DNA of 52,152 nt, from positions 1 to 52,152 of the forward strand of contig ONNZ01000009.1 in NCBI GenBank assembly GCA_900319345.1. Direction: 5' to 3'. The translations under genes were made by a program, and so were the position numbers. Each line of letters opens with the position of its first letter. Within the stretch, counting starts at the first letter, position 1. The stretch comes from an uncultured Eubacteriales bacterium (GTDB lineage Bacteria; Bacillota; Clostridia; Christensenellales; CAG-138). The notes under the pieces are model-generated. The model made no database searches. It was not told the DNA's origin and was given only the letters and a program-made list of their open reading frames with translations. Positions 8,925-17,584 of the stretch are shown piece after piece.

Positions 8925-10346
8925 TTAATATCCGTAATCTGTGTGCACGATGGACCCGTCCACGGCGTTGATGAGCAGGGTCTCCTGCATCGTGGTCTTG
9001 TCGTTCCGGCTGCTGTCCGGCCGCTGCCAGGGGTCGAAGAACACGGCGTAGCAGGGCATCTCGTAGTAGTCCTCGCTGTTCGGCACGTGGAGGGTGTAGC
9101 TGGTGAGACCGATCTTGTAGATCTCCACGTTCAGCTTTAGATCCGGTTCGTTCTGCTTCAGGTCCTGGGCCCATTTGGTGAGGCCGTAGAACAGGCCCTG
9201 GCGGATGCGGTCCTGGACCTGGTCGAAGGACAGCAGCTGGACGTTTTTGCTTTCGATGCCCACGATCATCTTGGGGGCCTCGAAGCTGATGAGCTTCACG
9301 CCCTCCTCGTCAGCGAAGAGCCGCAGCTCCTCGGCGCGGATGTCCTTGTTGGCCATGAAGCTGCTGTCGCTGCCGTAGGTCAGGCCCTGGGCAGGCTCGA
9401 AGTTGCTGCCAAGATAGGGGTAGCCCCCGAAGTCCCGGACGAACAGACATTCGTAGCCGCCGGCGAGGCACATGCGGCCGTCCATCAGGTTCGCTTCCTC
9501 CGTCTCGACCAGGACCATGCCCTCGATGCCCAGCTTCATGAGAGCGTCCTTGGCCACCTGCTCGCACTTCTTTTGGTCCGCGGTCACAGGGGTGTAGGGG
9601 AGGGTGTCCTCGTCGTCAAATCGCTTCATCTCCTCATACTCATACCGCGGGTACACGTGGGTATGGTTGCTGCCCAGGCCCGCGTAAAGGCTCCCGTTCC
9701 AGGAGGGGGTCACGATCACCGTGTCCCCGGACTGCATCCGGTAGACCAGGATCCCTTCCTGGCCGGTTGGGATATGGTAGGCCGCGGTGGGGCTCTCCTC
9801 GTTGGTCTCCGGGGCCTTCTGGATCAGCGCCTGGTAGTTGGCCAGCTCCTCGTTGACCTCCTCCCGGGTGAGGGGCGTCTCGTCCCGATCCACCCCGTCG
9901 TCGGGCCGGCCCGCGTCCTGCCAGTCCAGTTTGGCCTGGGCTTCCTGCATGTACCACTCCATCTCCCGCTGGATGTCCGCCTTGGTGGGCAGGTTCTGCC
10001 GCACGGCCACCGGGTCCGGGAAGAGGATGTCGAGATACTTCACCAGCTCCGCCTCCGTGAGCTGGTTCGCCCGGGTCCGGTACACGGGATAGAGCCCGTC
10101 CTCCTTCTGCAGGATGGGGGCGCTGAAGGTCAGGGTCATCAGATCCGTTTCATACACCTCGTCCCATCGGTCCGGCACCCGCTGGGCGCCCCGGGTCTCA
10201 GCGCTCTCGGCGGTGTCCTTCTCCAGTTTCGCCGCCGCGCCGCTGTCCTTTTTATTCACCACGTACTCCTGCTCCGGGGTGGACTGGCAGGCCACAGCGC
10301 CCATGAGCAGCAGGGCCGCCAGCAATAGAACCATCAGCTTTTTCAT
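8925..10346 (-). CDS. Exported lipoprotein of unknown function (DUF6034-like)
   Basis: The 473-residue product starts MKKLMVLLLAALLLMGAVAC with a lipobox Cys at residue 20, so it should be anchored outside the membrane. The rest is acidic, mixed alpha/beta and without a catalytic motif I recognise. The opening after the Cys (QSTPEQEYVVNKKD) reminds me of Clostridia lipoproteins of the DUF6034 type, a tentative match. The start at 10346 has AAGGAG at the right spacing; a start seven codons earlier does not. Its upstream region carries the same 11-bp direct repeats as the two-component genes at 17.5 and 19.4 kb, so it is probably a target of that response regulator. Confidence 0.75.
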   Translation of the reverse strand: MKKLMVLLLAALLLMGAVACQSTPEQEYVVNKKDSGAAAKLEKDTAESAETRGAQRVPDRWDEVYETDLMTLTFSAPILQKEDGLYPVYRTRANQLTEAELVKYLDILFPDPVAVRQNLPTKADIQREMEWYMQEAQAKLDWQDAGRPDDGVDRDETPLTREEVNEELANYQALIQKAPETNEESPTAAYHIPTGQEGILVYRMQSGDTVIVTPSWNGSLYAGLGSNHTHVYPRYEYEEMKRFDDEDTLPYTPVTADQKKCEQVAKDALMKLGIEGMVLVETEEANLMDGRMCLAGGYECLFVRDFGGYPYLGSNFEPAQGLTYGSDSSFMANKDIRAEELRLFADEEGVKLISFEAPKMIVGIESKNVQLLSFDQVQDRIRQGLFYGLTKWAQDLKQNEPDLKLNVEIYKIGLTSYTLHVPNSEDYYEMPCYAVFFDPWQRPDSSRNDKTTMQETLLINAVDGSIVHTDYGY

Positions 10347-10401
10347 TTCATCTCTCTCCTTTTCCATTTTCCGCCTTCATCCTACACCCCATATTCGGAC
10401 A

Positions 10402-10442
10402 AACTGCAACATAGTTGTAATGGAGTTGTAAGAGAGTTGTAA
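10402..10442 (-). promoter_or_regulatory. Response-regulator box: 11-bp direct repeats before the lipoprotein gene
   Basis: On the minus strand TTACAACT occurs at 10435-10442, 10424-10431 and 10413-10420, exactly 11 bases apart. A degenerate fourth copy (TTGCAGTT) is at 10402-10409. This helical-turn spacing is typical of OmpR/PhoB-type binding. The -10 element is not clear here (GAATAT at 10391-10396 or TAGGAT at 10379-10384). Confidence 0.7.
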
Positions 10443-10446
10443 ATAC

Positions 10447-10468
10447 AAAAAAGCCTCCCGAAGGAGGC
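10447..10468 (-). terminator. Rho-independent terminator of the deacetylase gene
   Basis: GCCTCC/GGAGGC (10453-10458 and 10463-10468) form a stem with a TTCG loop on the minus strand, followed by TTTTTT (10447-10452 complement). Confidence 0.85.
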
Positions 10469-10482
10469 GTCGCCGGAGAGGA

Positions 10483-11622
10483 TCAGTTATAGATCCGGGA
10501 GTGGATCACCGGACTGGTCATATCGAGGGGCAGGAACGTGTAGCCGTTCTTCAATGCCCAGGGGATGAAGTATTTCAGGGCGCGGATGCTGTAGACGTTG
10601 GGATCGTGCTGCAGCACGATGGTGGGGCTGCCGTCCTGTTTGACCGTGCTGACGAGGGTGGAATAGTATTCGAGGATGTTGTCGCTGCCGGGGCTCTGCG
10701 CATCCTTGGCGCTGGCGTTCCAATCGAAATAGCGGTAGCCCATGTCCTCCATGATCTTGGCCAGCCGGGAGATGATGCCCGGGTTATAGAGACTGATGGT
10801 GTTGGCGCTGCCGCCGGGGAAGCGGAAGATGGTGGTGTACTGGCCCGTCTGCCGGTGGATGACCTCCTCCGTGGCCAAAAAGTCGGCGAAGAAGGCCTCC
10901 TCGCTGGCGTAGATGTTCTCAAACTCATGGGTATAGGAGTGGACGCCGATGCTGTGTCCCTCCTCGTAGGCGCGCCGGATCACGTCTCGGTAGGGGGATC
11001 TGCCGACCACGAAAAAGGTGGCCTTCACGTCGTATTGTTTCAGCGTATCCAGCAGAGCATCCGTATAGGTGGCGGGCCCGTCGTCAAAGGTGAGGTAGAT
11101 GGTCTTGGGCGGCGGATCGATCACCTGGGGCAGCTCCACGGGCACCACGGTGACGGTGCGCCGCGCCTCGGCCCGGCGGCCGTCGTCGTCCGTCACGGTA
11201 TAGGTGAGGGCATACTCGCCCACCAGATAGGGGATCACGGTCCCCTCCACGGCGATCCGATCCGTCAGATCCGTGCCCAAATAGTCCCGGGCGACGGCGC
11301 CGGGGTCCGTGAAGGCGAAGGCGGCGTTCACGGTCAGCTGTTCCCCACCCGTCAGGGTGATGACCGGGTCGGTCGCCGGCAGGGGAGTGGGCGTCGGCTC
11401 AGGGGTCGGCTCTGGCGTCGGCTCGAGGGTCTCGGTGGGGGCGGGGCTGGAAGGCAGAGTCGGGCTTGGGGTCGGCTCCGCCGTTGGCGCCGGGGTGGGG
11501 GCGTCCGTGGGCGCGGCGGTGACAGCAGGCGCAGCGGCCTCCCCAGGGACCGGCTGGCAGACGGCGAAGGAGCCCATCAGGAAAAGGATGCAGAGCAGGA
11601 ACGAGGCCATCCGGCGGATCAT
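10483..11622 (-). CDS. Exported polysaccharide deacetylase (NodB domain, PgdA-like)
   Basis: The product has 379 residues. The order is a lipoprotein-like signal (SFAVC, Cys at about 22), a Pro/Thr/Glu-rich spacer (about 30-82), an Ig-like DUF5011-type domain (about 85-160) and a NodB deacetylase domain. NodB motifs are TFDDGP (about residue 176, metal Asp), HSYTH (metal His pair) and RFPGGS. It should remove acetyl groups from cell-wall peptidoglycan or another surface glycan. The last residues (LPLDMTSPVIHSRIYN) look complete. It lies 18 bases after tmk and ends at a good terminator, so both are probably one transcript. Confidence 0.9.
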   Translation of the reverse strand: MIRRMASFLLCILFLMGSFAVCQPVPGEAAAPAVTAAPTDAPTPAPTAEPTPSPTLPSSPAPTETLEPTPEPTPEPTPTPLPATDPVITLTGGEQLTVNAAFAFTDPGAVARDYLGTDLTDRIAVEGTVIPYLVGEYALTYTVTDDDGRRAEARRTVTVVPVELPQVIDPPPKTIYLTFDDGPATYTDALLDTLKQYDVKATFFVVGRSPYRDVIRRAYEEGHSIGVHSYTHEFENIYASEEAFFADFLATEEVIHRQTGQYTTIFRFPGGSANTISLYNPGIISRLAKIMEDMGYRYFDWNASAKDAQSPGSDNILEYYSTLVSTVKQDGSPTIVLQHDPNVYSIRALKYFIPWALKNGYTFLPLDMTSPVIHSRIYN

Positions 11623-11640
11623 ATCGGTTTCCTTCGGCGA

Positions 11641-12309
11641 CTACAGGATCGCTTCCGCCGCCGCGTATACCCGCTGGGCGATGGCTTCGATGGGCAGCAG
11701 CGCGCCGTCCTCCATGCAGGGGATCACCTGCACGTTGGGAAGGCGCTCCCCGAAGGACAGGTATTTAGATCGGGCCCGGAGCTGAATGGAATCCTGCTTC
11801 TCGTATTCGTCCTTCTCGTCGCCCACATAGTCCCGATAACCCTTCTTGGTCACGTTGTCCTGGGCGGCGGACAGATCCACGTCCAAAATGAGGTACAGGT
11901 CCGGCTGGGGAAGCTTCAGCTGCCGATGCTCCAGCTCCAGCACGAAGTCCAGGATGTCGGGCTGGTCCACGTCTCGATCCCGGATGCTCTGGTACACCGC
12001 ATTGCTCAGCACGTACCGGTTGATGAGCAGCACGTCGAATCGGCGGTAGTCGAAGCCCTGAAAGGCCGCCCACCGGTCCATGGCGAACCAGAGGGCCATG
12101 CTCCGCTGATCCACGTCGCTGGCGGAGACCCCGTCCTTCTTGGTGAGATACCGGCCCACGCAGCCCCCGAAGAAGCTGTCGTAGTCCGGGAAGGAAAGCA
12201 CGCCCACGGCGAGGCCTCGCTGCTCCAGCCTGGTCCGCAGCTGTTCCATCTGTACGCTCTTGCCGGTGCCGTCGATGCCCTCGAAGGCGATGATCTTCGT
12301 CTCGCTCAT
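11641..12309 (-). CDS. tmk: Thymidylate kinase
   Basis: This 222-residue P-loop kinase has FEGIDGTGKS at residues 9-18 and the DRW..NRYVLSNAVYQ region with the DR(Y/W) thymidylate-kinase signature. It phosphorylates dTMP to dTDP in the cytoplasm. The insert after NVTKKGYRDYVGDEKDEYE is somewhat unlike the classic bacterial lid, so it belongs to a divergent tmk branch. The promoter at 12343-12371 is well placed and the deacetylase gene follows. Confidence 0.88.
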   Translation of the reverse strand: MSETKIIAFEGIDGTGKSVQMEQLRTRLEQRGLAVGVLSFPDYDSFFGGCVGRYLTKKDGVSASDVDQRSMALWFAMDRWAAFQGFDYRRFDVLLINRYVLSNAVYQSIRDRDVDQPDILDFVLELEHRQLKLPQPDLYLILDVDLSAAQDNVTKKGYRDYVGDEKDEYEKQDSIQLRARSKYLSFGERLPNVQVIPCMEDGALLPIEAIAQRVYAAAEAIL

Positions 12310-12342
12310 AGTCGCCCTTTCTGTTGGATCATATTTACAGCA

Positions 12343-12371
12343 AGTATACCATATCCGGCCCGCCGGGGCAA
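12343..12371 (-). promoter_or_regulatory. Sigma-A-type promoter of tmk
   Basis: On the minus strand TTGCCC (12366-12371) and TATACT (12343-12348) are 17 bases apart, about 35 bases before the tmk start. Confidence 0.75.
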
Positions 12372-12517
12372 GACAGGGTTTTCATGGCATGGGGCCACAG
12401 GAAGGCAGGGAAGGGAGCATATGAGGCCGAGGCCCCGCCGATCCTGTCGGGAAGAATAGCAAGCGCCCGTGCCGGATTCGCCGAAAATGGACCCTGCCCA
12501 TCATATACAATGGGGCC

Positions 12518-14758
12518 ATGGATCGCAAGAAACAGGGAACGAACACAACGAAGCATCTGCTGGAGCTGGCCGCCTTCACGGGGAGCCTGATCCTCTGTCG
12601 GGTGCGGGTGGGGGAGAGCTGCGCCCCCTTCGGCCTGGCCTCCATGGCGGCGGCGGAGCTTACGGGCGTCGACCCTATCTTTGCCGGAGCCGGGGTGGTG
12701 GTGGGCGCCTTTTTGAGTGGGGAGCCCCTGTGGGGGGTCATGATCGCCGCCGCGGCCTTCGTGCTGCTCACCCGGCTCATGAAGGTCGTCGTGGGGCACG
12801 TGCCCTCCAGTGCCCGGATGCTGGTGTTCCTGCTGTGCGAGATCGCGGTGCTGCCCTTCGAAATGATTTTGACCTGGCGGTCCTCCGCCTATGCGCTGCT
12901 GGCTCTGGCCCTGTCCGCTGTGGCTGTGGTGCCGATGCAGCGGTGCTGGGCCCTGTTCCGCCACGCCGGGCGGCTGGCGGTGCTGCAGGAGAAGGAGCAG
13001 CTGACGCTGTCCTCGTTCCTGGGGCTGCTGCTCCTGGGCATGAGCGACTTTGCCGTGGGCGGCATCTCCCTGCCGGTCATATTGCTGGACGTGTACGTGC
13101 TGATCCTGGTCTTCACCAAGGGGCCGGAGGGGCTGGGGGAGGGGATATTGACCGCCGCCCTGCTGGCCTTTGCCTTGGAGGAAGGGGCTCTGCTGCTGGG
13201 GGTCACGGCCCTGTGCGCCTTGATGGCTGCCTTGGTCGCTCCCTATGGTCGGGCCTATGCCGTGGGCGCCTTCCTGCTGTCGGCGCTGGTCCTCGCTGTA
13301 TTCCTGGGGGCGGAGGGGGAGACCTGGCGGGTGGGCAGCGCCCTCATCGCCTGCCTGGTGGTGCTGGTCCTGCCCCGGGAGTGGATGGGCCGGCTGGAGC
13401 TCTTTTTCAACAGCCGCCAGTTCGGCGAGCGAAACGGGGCGGAGGCCATGGACCGGTGGAAGCGCCGCATGGCTGCGGAGGTGGAGGAGGCGGCCCGGCT
13501 CTGTGGGGCCCTGTCCGGCCTTTTCGAAGAGGAGCGAGCCGGGGATCGGTTCGTCGTCGAATGGCCCTTGGGCGCGGCCCGGCGGGTGTGCGTGGGCTGC
13601 GAGGGCCGGGTCCTGTGCCAGCGGGAGGAGGGGGACTTCGACCAGGCGGTGCTGCGCCTTTTGTCCGCTTACGATCGGGGGGAGCCGGTGCGGCCCGTGT
13701 CGCCCATGGACAGCCATTGCAAGTTTTTTCGGGAGATCATGACCTCCGCCTACCAGTCCTACAACCAGGCCTTCGTCCACGAGGCGGGCCTTCGCCGGGC
13801 GGCGGAGCAGAACGAGTATATGAATCGGCAGCTCAACGGCGTGTCCGCCATGCTGAGCGTCCTGGCCGCCCGCCTGCGGGAGGATCGGTGGGGGGACGAG
13901 CGAGTGGAGGGGGCGCTGTTCCCCTACCTCATGCGCCGGGGGTTCGCGCCTTTGTCCGTGGACGCCTACTATCCCAACCGCCGCCTGTGCCTGTCCATCC
14001 GGCTGGGTCCCCAGGGGAGCGAGAACGGGGCGGCCTTGGCCGCAGCCGTGGGCCGGAAGCTTCATCGGACCATGCGGCTCATCGACCAGCGGCGGGAGGG
14101 GCAGGAGACCGTCTTCGAGATGGAGGCCCTTCAGGGGCTCACGGCCCGCATGGCCCGCATCTCCCTGCCGGAGGACGAGGAGAGCGTCTGTGGGGACGAG
14201 ACCGGGGAGCTTCGGATGCCCAGCGGGAAGGTGGTCTACGCCGTGTCCGACGGCATGGGCAGCGGCGAGGAGGCCAGCCGGGAGAGCCGGGCCGCCATCG
14301 ACCTGCTGTTCGACCAGTATCGGCTGGGGGTGGAGAAGGAGCTGATCTATGAGAACGTGAACCGACTTTTGATCGCCCGAGGGGAGAAGGAGATCTACGC
14401 CACCTTGGACGCGGCCAGCATCGACCTGGTCACCGGGGAGGCGGAGATGGTGAAGTTCGGCGCGCCGCCCACCTGCCTCATCCGCGGGGGCAACGTGCGC
14501 ACCCTGTCCGGCGAGGCGCTGCCCTGCGGCATCGTGGACGAAGCCCGGCCCTACATCCGCCGCATCCGGCTCAAGCAGCGGGATCGGCTGGTGTTCTGCA
14601 CCGACGGGGTCTACGATCTGCTGGGCAAGGATATGGAGGCGGAGCTGAAGAAGGGATCGGGGCAGCCCCTGGACCGGATGGCGGCGGCCCTCATGGCGGC
14701 GGCCAAGGGCCGGGGCCAGCGGGACGACATGACGATCATGGTGGTCGAGGTGGCATGA
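12518..14758 (+). CDS. spoIIE: Stage II sporulation protein E (SpoIIE phosphatase)
   Basis: The protein has 746 residues. The N-terminal part (about 1-295) is a run of hydrophobic helices, the middle is a regulatory/FtsZ-binding region and the C-terminus (about 545-746) is a PP2C phosphatase with VVYAVSDGMGSGEEASRES and RDDMTIMVVEV. It dephosphorylates the anti-anti-sigma factor SpoIIAA and so activates sigma F in the forespore. No good ribosome site precedes the ATG at 12518. TATACAAT at 12504-12511 lies only a few bases upstream, so the mRNA may be nearly leaderless or the true start may be internal. The stop overlaps the spoIIGA start (ATGA), an unusual linkage. Confidence 0.92.
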   Translation: MDRKKQGTNTTKHLLELAAFTGSLILCRVRVGESCAPFGLASMAAAELTGVDPIFAGAGVVVGAFLSGEPLWGVMIAAAAFVLLTRLMKVVVGHVPSSARMLVFLLCEIAVLPFEMILTWRSSAYALLALALSAVAVVPMQRCWALFRHAGRLAVLQEKEQLTLSSFLGLLLLGMSDFAVGGISLPVILLDVYVLILVFTKGPEGLGEGILTAALLAFALEEGALLLGVTALCALMAALVAPYGRAYAVGAFLLSALVLAVFLGAEGETWRVGSALIACLVVLVLPREWMGRLELFFNSRQFGERNGAEAMDRWKRRMAAEVEEAARLCGALSGLFEEERAGDRFVVEWPLGAARRVCVGCEGRVLCQREEGDFDQAVLRLLSAYDRGEPVRPVSPMDSHCKFFREIMTSAYQSYNQAFVHEAGLRRAAEQNEYMNRQLNGVSAMLSVLAARLREDRWGDERVEGALFPYLMRRGFAPLSVDAYYPNRRLCLSIRLGPQGSENGAALAAAVGRKLHRTMRLIDQRREGQETVFEMEALQGLTARMARISLPEDEESVCGDETGELRMPSGKVVYAVSDGMGSGEEASRESRAAIDLLFDQYRLGVEKELIYENVNRLLIARGEKEIYATLDAASIDLVTGEAEMVKFGAPPTCLIRGGNVRTLSGEALPCGIVDEARPYIRRIRLKQRDRLVFCTDGVYDLLGKDMEAELKKGSGQPLDRMAAALMAAAKGRGQRDDMTIMVVEVA

Positions 14759-15681
14759 GGGTCTCCCTGGAGTGGTTCTTGCTGGACAACTTCGCCGTGA
14801 ACTGGCTGTTGCTGCAGCTGGCGGGGGCCCTGGGCGGGGTGGCCGTGCCCCCGGCTCGGGCGGCCCTCACGTCCGGCTTAGGCGCGCTGGGGGACCTGGT
14901 CGCTCTAGGGAAATGGCCCCAGCTGCTGAGCTTGCCGGGACGGGCGGCCTGCCTGCTAATGACGGCGCTGCTCATGAGCCGCAAGGAGTATTTCAGGGCC
15001 CTTTTCTCCCTGTTCGCCGCGTCGTTGCTGCTGGGCGGGGGGCTGCTGCTCCTTACCCTGGGCCGATCCGGGCCCTGGACCGGCGGGGTGTTCCTGGGCA
15101 CGGTGCCCCTGCGGGCGGCTATCTACGGCTTCTGCCTGCTGCCGCCCCTCGTCCGCGCCGTTCGTCACCTGGTCCACCGGGGGTACGAGGGGAGCTGCAC
15201 CCGCACCGTCACCCTGACGGTGGGCGGCAAGGCCCATGCCCTCACCGCCTTCGTGGACTCGGGGAACCTGCTGACGGAGCCCCTTTCGGGCCTGCCCGTG
15301 GTGCTGGTGGAGGGGATCGACCTGCCCCCCGGGCGGCCGCTGATGGTGGCGGGGCAGGGGATCGTGGAGGTGGTCCGGGCCACGGTGGAAGCGGGGCCGG
15401 GCCGGGCGCCGGTGCCCGTGTACGCAGGCAGGTCGCCCCTGCCGCTCGTCGATTTTCAGGCGCTGCTGCCGGTGGCGGCGCTCCATGAAGGGAGGAAGGA
15501 TCGTGTTCCAAAAGGTCAAAGCGTTTTTCTATCGGCTCTACGCGCGGCTGTTCACCCGGCGGTATCGGGTGTATCTGGTCCGCACGGGGGAGAGCCTGCC
15601 CCCGCCGCTGTCGCCCGAGGAGGAGAAAAGCTGCGTTCAGCTTTCCAAGACCAGCGAGGCGGCTCGGAATCGGCTCATTGA
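14755..15681 (+). CDS. spoIIGA: Sigma-E processing peptidase SpoIIGA, with run-on into sigE
   Basis: The membrane-bound aspartic protease has about five N-terminal helices and the active-site motif [11 protein letters not shown] (Asp about residue 168). It removes the pro-peptide of sigma E in the mother cell. The start overlaps the spoIIE stop by four bases. The part that looks like the family ends at about [11 protein letters not shown] (near 15483). Instead of stopping there, the frame stays open for about 65 more codons, to 15681, inside sigE in another frame. That tail is low-complexity and looks like translated shadow. A stop (TGA at 15486-15488) exists one frame away, so a one-base indel or assembly error near the 3' end could explain the run-on. 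Confidence 0.85.
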   Translation: MRVSLEWFLLDNFAVNWLLLQLAGALGGVAVPPARAALTSGLGALGDLVALGKWPQLLSLPGRAACLLMTALLMSRKEYFRALFSLFAASLLLGGGLLLLTLGRSGPWTGGVFLGTVPLRAAIYGFCLLPPLVRAVRHLVHRGYEGSCTRTVTLTVGGKAHALTAFVDSGNLLTEPLSGLPVVLVEGIDLPPGRPLMVAGQGIVEVVRATVEAGPGRAPVPVYAGRSPLPLVDFQALLPVAALHEGRKDRVPKGQSVFLSALRAAVHPAVSGVSGPHGGEPAPAAVARGGEKLRSAFQDQRGGSESAH

Positions 15682-16213
15682 GCACAACCTGCGGCTGGTG
15701 GTGTTCATCGCCCGGAAGTTTGAGAACACCGGCGTCCAGGCGGAGGACCTGATCTCCATCGGCACCATCGGCCTCATCAAGGCGGTGAACACCTTCAACC
15801 CGGAGAAGAAGATCAAGCTGGCCACCTACGCCTCCCGGTGCATCGAGAACGAGATCCTCATGTACCTCAGACGGAGCTGCAAGCTGAAGCTGGAGGTGTC
15901 TCTGGACGAGCCGCTGAACGTGGATTGGGACGGGAACGAGCTGCTGCTCTCCGACATCCTGGGCACCGACGGGGAGGAGGTGAGCCGGGAGCTGGAGGAC
16001 GAGGTGGACCGGCGGCTCCTGTGGGCGGCCTTGTCTCGGCTCAGCCCCCGGGAGCGGCGGATCGTGGAGATGCGCTTCGGTCTGGGGCACCGGTCCCCTC
16101 GGACCCAGAAGCAGGTGGCCGACGCCATGGGGATCAGCCAGAGCTATATCTCCCGCCTGGAGAAGCGGATCATGGACCACCTGAAACGGGAGATCATCAA
16201 GATGCAGGGCTGA
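15503..16213 (+). CDS. sigE: RNA polymerase sigma-E factor precursor
   Basis: The product has 236 residues and is very close to Bacillus pro-sigma E. The pro-sequence (about 1-30, [18 protein letters not shown]) is followed by ESLPPPLS, region 2 ([33 protein letters not shown]) and region 4 ([18 protein letters not shown]). It directs mother-cell transcription after cleavage by SpoIIGA. I place the start at the GTG at 15503 because GGGAGG lies seven bases upstream. An in-frame ATG at 15485 would add six residues and has no ribosome site. In many spore formers sigG follows sigE; here galM does. Confidence 0.93.
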   Translation: MFQKVKAFFYRLYARLFTRRYRVYLVRTGESLPPPLSPEEEKSCVQLSKTSEAARNRLIEHNLRLVVFIARKFENTGVQAEDLISIGTIGLIKAVNTFNPEKKIKLATYASRCIENEILMYLRRSCKLKLEVSLDEPLNVDWDGNELLLSDILGTDGEEVSRELEDEVDRRLLWAALSRLSPRERRIVEMRFGLGHRSPRTQKQVADAMGISQSYISRLEKRIMDHLKREIIKMQG

Positions 16214-16248
16214 GGATACAAGCTTATCAATACAGGAAGGAGGCGCTT

Positions 16249-16285
16249 GGGAGCGTGTCGGCACGGCTTGACACGCTCCCTAATT
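16249..16285 (+). terminator. Terminator-like hairpin after sigE
   Basis: A perfect 11-bp stem GGGAGCGTGTC/GACACGCTCCC (16249-16259, 16270-16280) with a 10-base loop is followed by TAATTT. The T-run is weak. Confidence 0.6.
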
Positions 16286-16324
16286 TGTGGTAATCATGAA
16301 AAAAAGCGAAAGGGAAGCAAGACT

Positions 16325-17374
16325 ATGGCCGTGACCACGGAAACCTTTGGCACCCTGAAGGACGGGCGGGATGCCCACCTCTTTACCATCTCCACATCGG
16401 CGGGCAGCTCCGTCACGCTGACGGACTTCGGCGCGGCGGTGGTGAAGGTGATCGTACCGGACAGCCTGGGCCGCCTGGGGGACGTGGCCCTGGGCTTCGA
16501 CGAGCTCGATCTCTACGAGCAGGAGCTGGGGAACTTCGGCGCGGTCTGTGGCCGGTTCGCCAACCGGCTCAGCCGGGCGTCGTTGCCGCTCGATCGGCGG
16601 GTGTACCCTCTGACCCGGAACGACGGGCCCAACACCCTCCACGGCGGGGCCGTGGGGTTCCACCACAAGCTCTGGGACGCCGAGATCGTCGGCGAGGACG
16701 GGGTGAAGTTCACCCTCTTTAGCCCCGACGGGGAGGAGGGGTTCCCCGGGGATCTGACCGTGACCGTCACGTACCGGTTCAGCGAGGAAAACGTGCTGTC
16801 CCTGGACTACGAAGCGGCGGCGGGGGAGAGGAACACGGTGGCGAATCTCACCAACCACACCTATTGGAACCTGGACGGGGACACCTTCGGCAGCATTCTC
16901 GATCACAGCGTCCGCATCCACGCCTCCCGGTTCACGCCCACCAACGAATACAACGTGCCCGACGGGCGGGTCCTGCCCGTGAAGGGGGTCTTCGACCTTC
17001 GGGCGTACCGGTCCATGCGGGAGGGGATGACGAGCCGGGACGAGCAGATCGTCAAGAGCAACGGCTACGACCACAACTTTCTCATCGACGCCTACGACGG
17101 CAAGAGCCTGGTGAAGGCCGCGGACCTGAAGGGGACCGTTTCGGGCCGGCGGATGGAGGTCTGGACCACCCTTCCCGGCATTCAGCTCTACGGCGGCAAC
17201 CATTTCTCCGGCTTCCCCGGCAAGGGCGGCATGCGCTACAACAGGGCCGCGGGGCTGGCGCTCGAGACCCAGTTCTACCCCGACGCGCCCCACCATCCCG
17301 CCTGGCCCCAGCCCACCGTGAAGGCGGGGGAGACCCAGCGCTCCCGCACGGAGTTTCGGTTCTTTACGATTTAG
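16325..17374 (+). CDS. galM: Aldose 1-epimerase (mutarotase)
   Basis: This 349-residue protein has the GalM landmarks: FAVCGRFANRLSRA-like substrate loop (GAVCGRFANRLS), NTLHGG with a catalytic His, NLTNHTYWNL with the second His, and LALETQFYPDAPHHP with the catalytic Glu. It interconverts alpha and beta anomers of glucose or galactose in the cytoplasm. The start at 16325 is chosen for AAAGGGAAG upstream; the frame is open earlier but crosses the preceding hairpin. Confidence 0.93.
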   Translation: MAVTTETFGTLKDGRDAHLFTISTSAGSSVTLTDFGAAVVKVIVPDSLGRLGDVALGFDELDLYEQELGNFGAVCGRFANRLSRASLPLDRRVYPLTRNDGPNTLHGGAVGFHHKLWDAEIVGEDGVKFTLFSPDGEEGFPGDLTVTVTYRFSEENVLSLDYEAAAGERNTVANLTNHTYWNLDGDTFGSILDHSVRIHASRFTPTNEYNVPDGRVLPVKGVFDLRAYRSMREGMTSRDEQIVKSNGYDHNFLIDAYDGKSLVKAADLKGTVSGRRMEVWTTLPGIQLYGGNHFSGFPGKGGMRYNRAAGLALETQFYPDAPHHPAWPQPTVKAGETQRSRTEFRFFTI

Positions 17375-17405
17375 TTATGGTATAAAAGAAAAGCACAGGA
17401 AGAAT

Positions 17406-17451
17406 AATGGGAAGTACAGCGAAAGCCATACTTCCCATTTGCGTTTCTTTT
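17406..17451 (+). terminator. Rho-independent terminator of galM
   Basis: AATGGGAAGTA (17406-17416) pairs perfectly with TACTTCCCATT (17429-17439), followed by TGCGTTTCTTTT. Confidence 0.8.
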
Positions 17452-17453
17452 GG

Positions 17454-17481
17454 GTACCTTTTCTTTACAAAGAAAAGGTAC
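17454..17481. repeat. Palindromic intergenic element (GTACCTTTTCTT type)
   Basis: GTACCTTTTCTT (17454-17465) is repeated inverted at 17470-17481 around a four-base loop. A similar pyrimidine-rich/purine-rich palindrome occurs at 21707-21742. Confidence 0.6.
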
Positions 17482-17520
17482 AAATCTTATTGTATTCCTC
17501 ATACAAATTCCGCATATATT

Positions 17521-17552
17521 TTACAACGCCATTACAACTTTCCTGCTATACT
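17521..17552 (+). promoter_or_regulatory. Autoregulatory box and promoter of the two-component operon
   Basis: TTACAACG (17521) and TTACAACT (17532-17539) are exactly 11 bases apart and stand in for a -35 element. The -10 TATACT (17547-17552) begins seven bases after the last repeat, the same geometry as at 19339-19392. Confidence 0.75.
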
Positions 17553-17584
17553 TAAGATCAAGAAGAGGAATGGAGAGGGAAATA

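Noticed and set aside
12504-12511. Sigma-E-like -10 (TATACAAT) before spoIIE
   Set aside because: No matching -35 was found at the right distance, and spoIIE must be expressed before sigma E is active; kept only as a remark in the gene entry.
14772-15488. A 238-codon frame overlapping spoIIGA
   Set aside because: It is a Gly/Arg/Pro-rich shifted reading of spoIIGA. Only its stop codon at 15486-15488 is of interest, as the likely original spoIIGA end.
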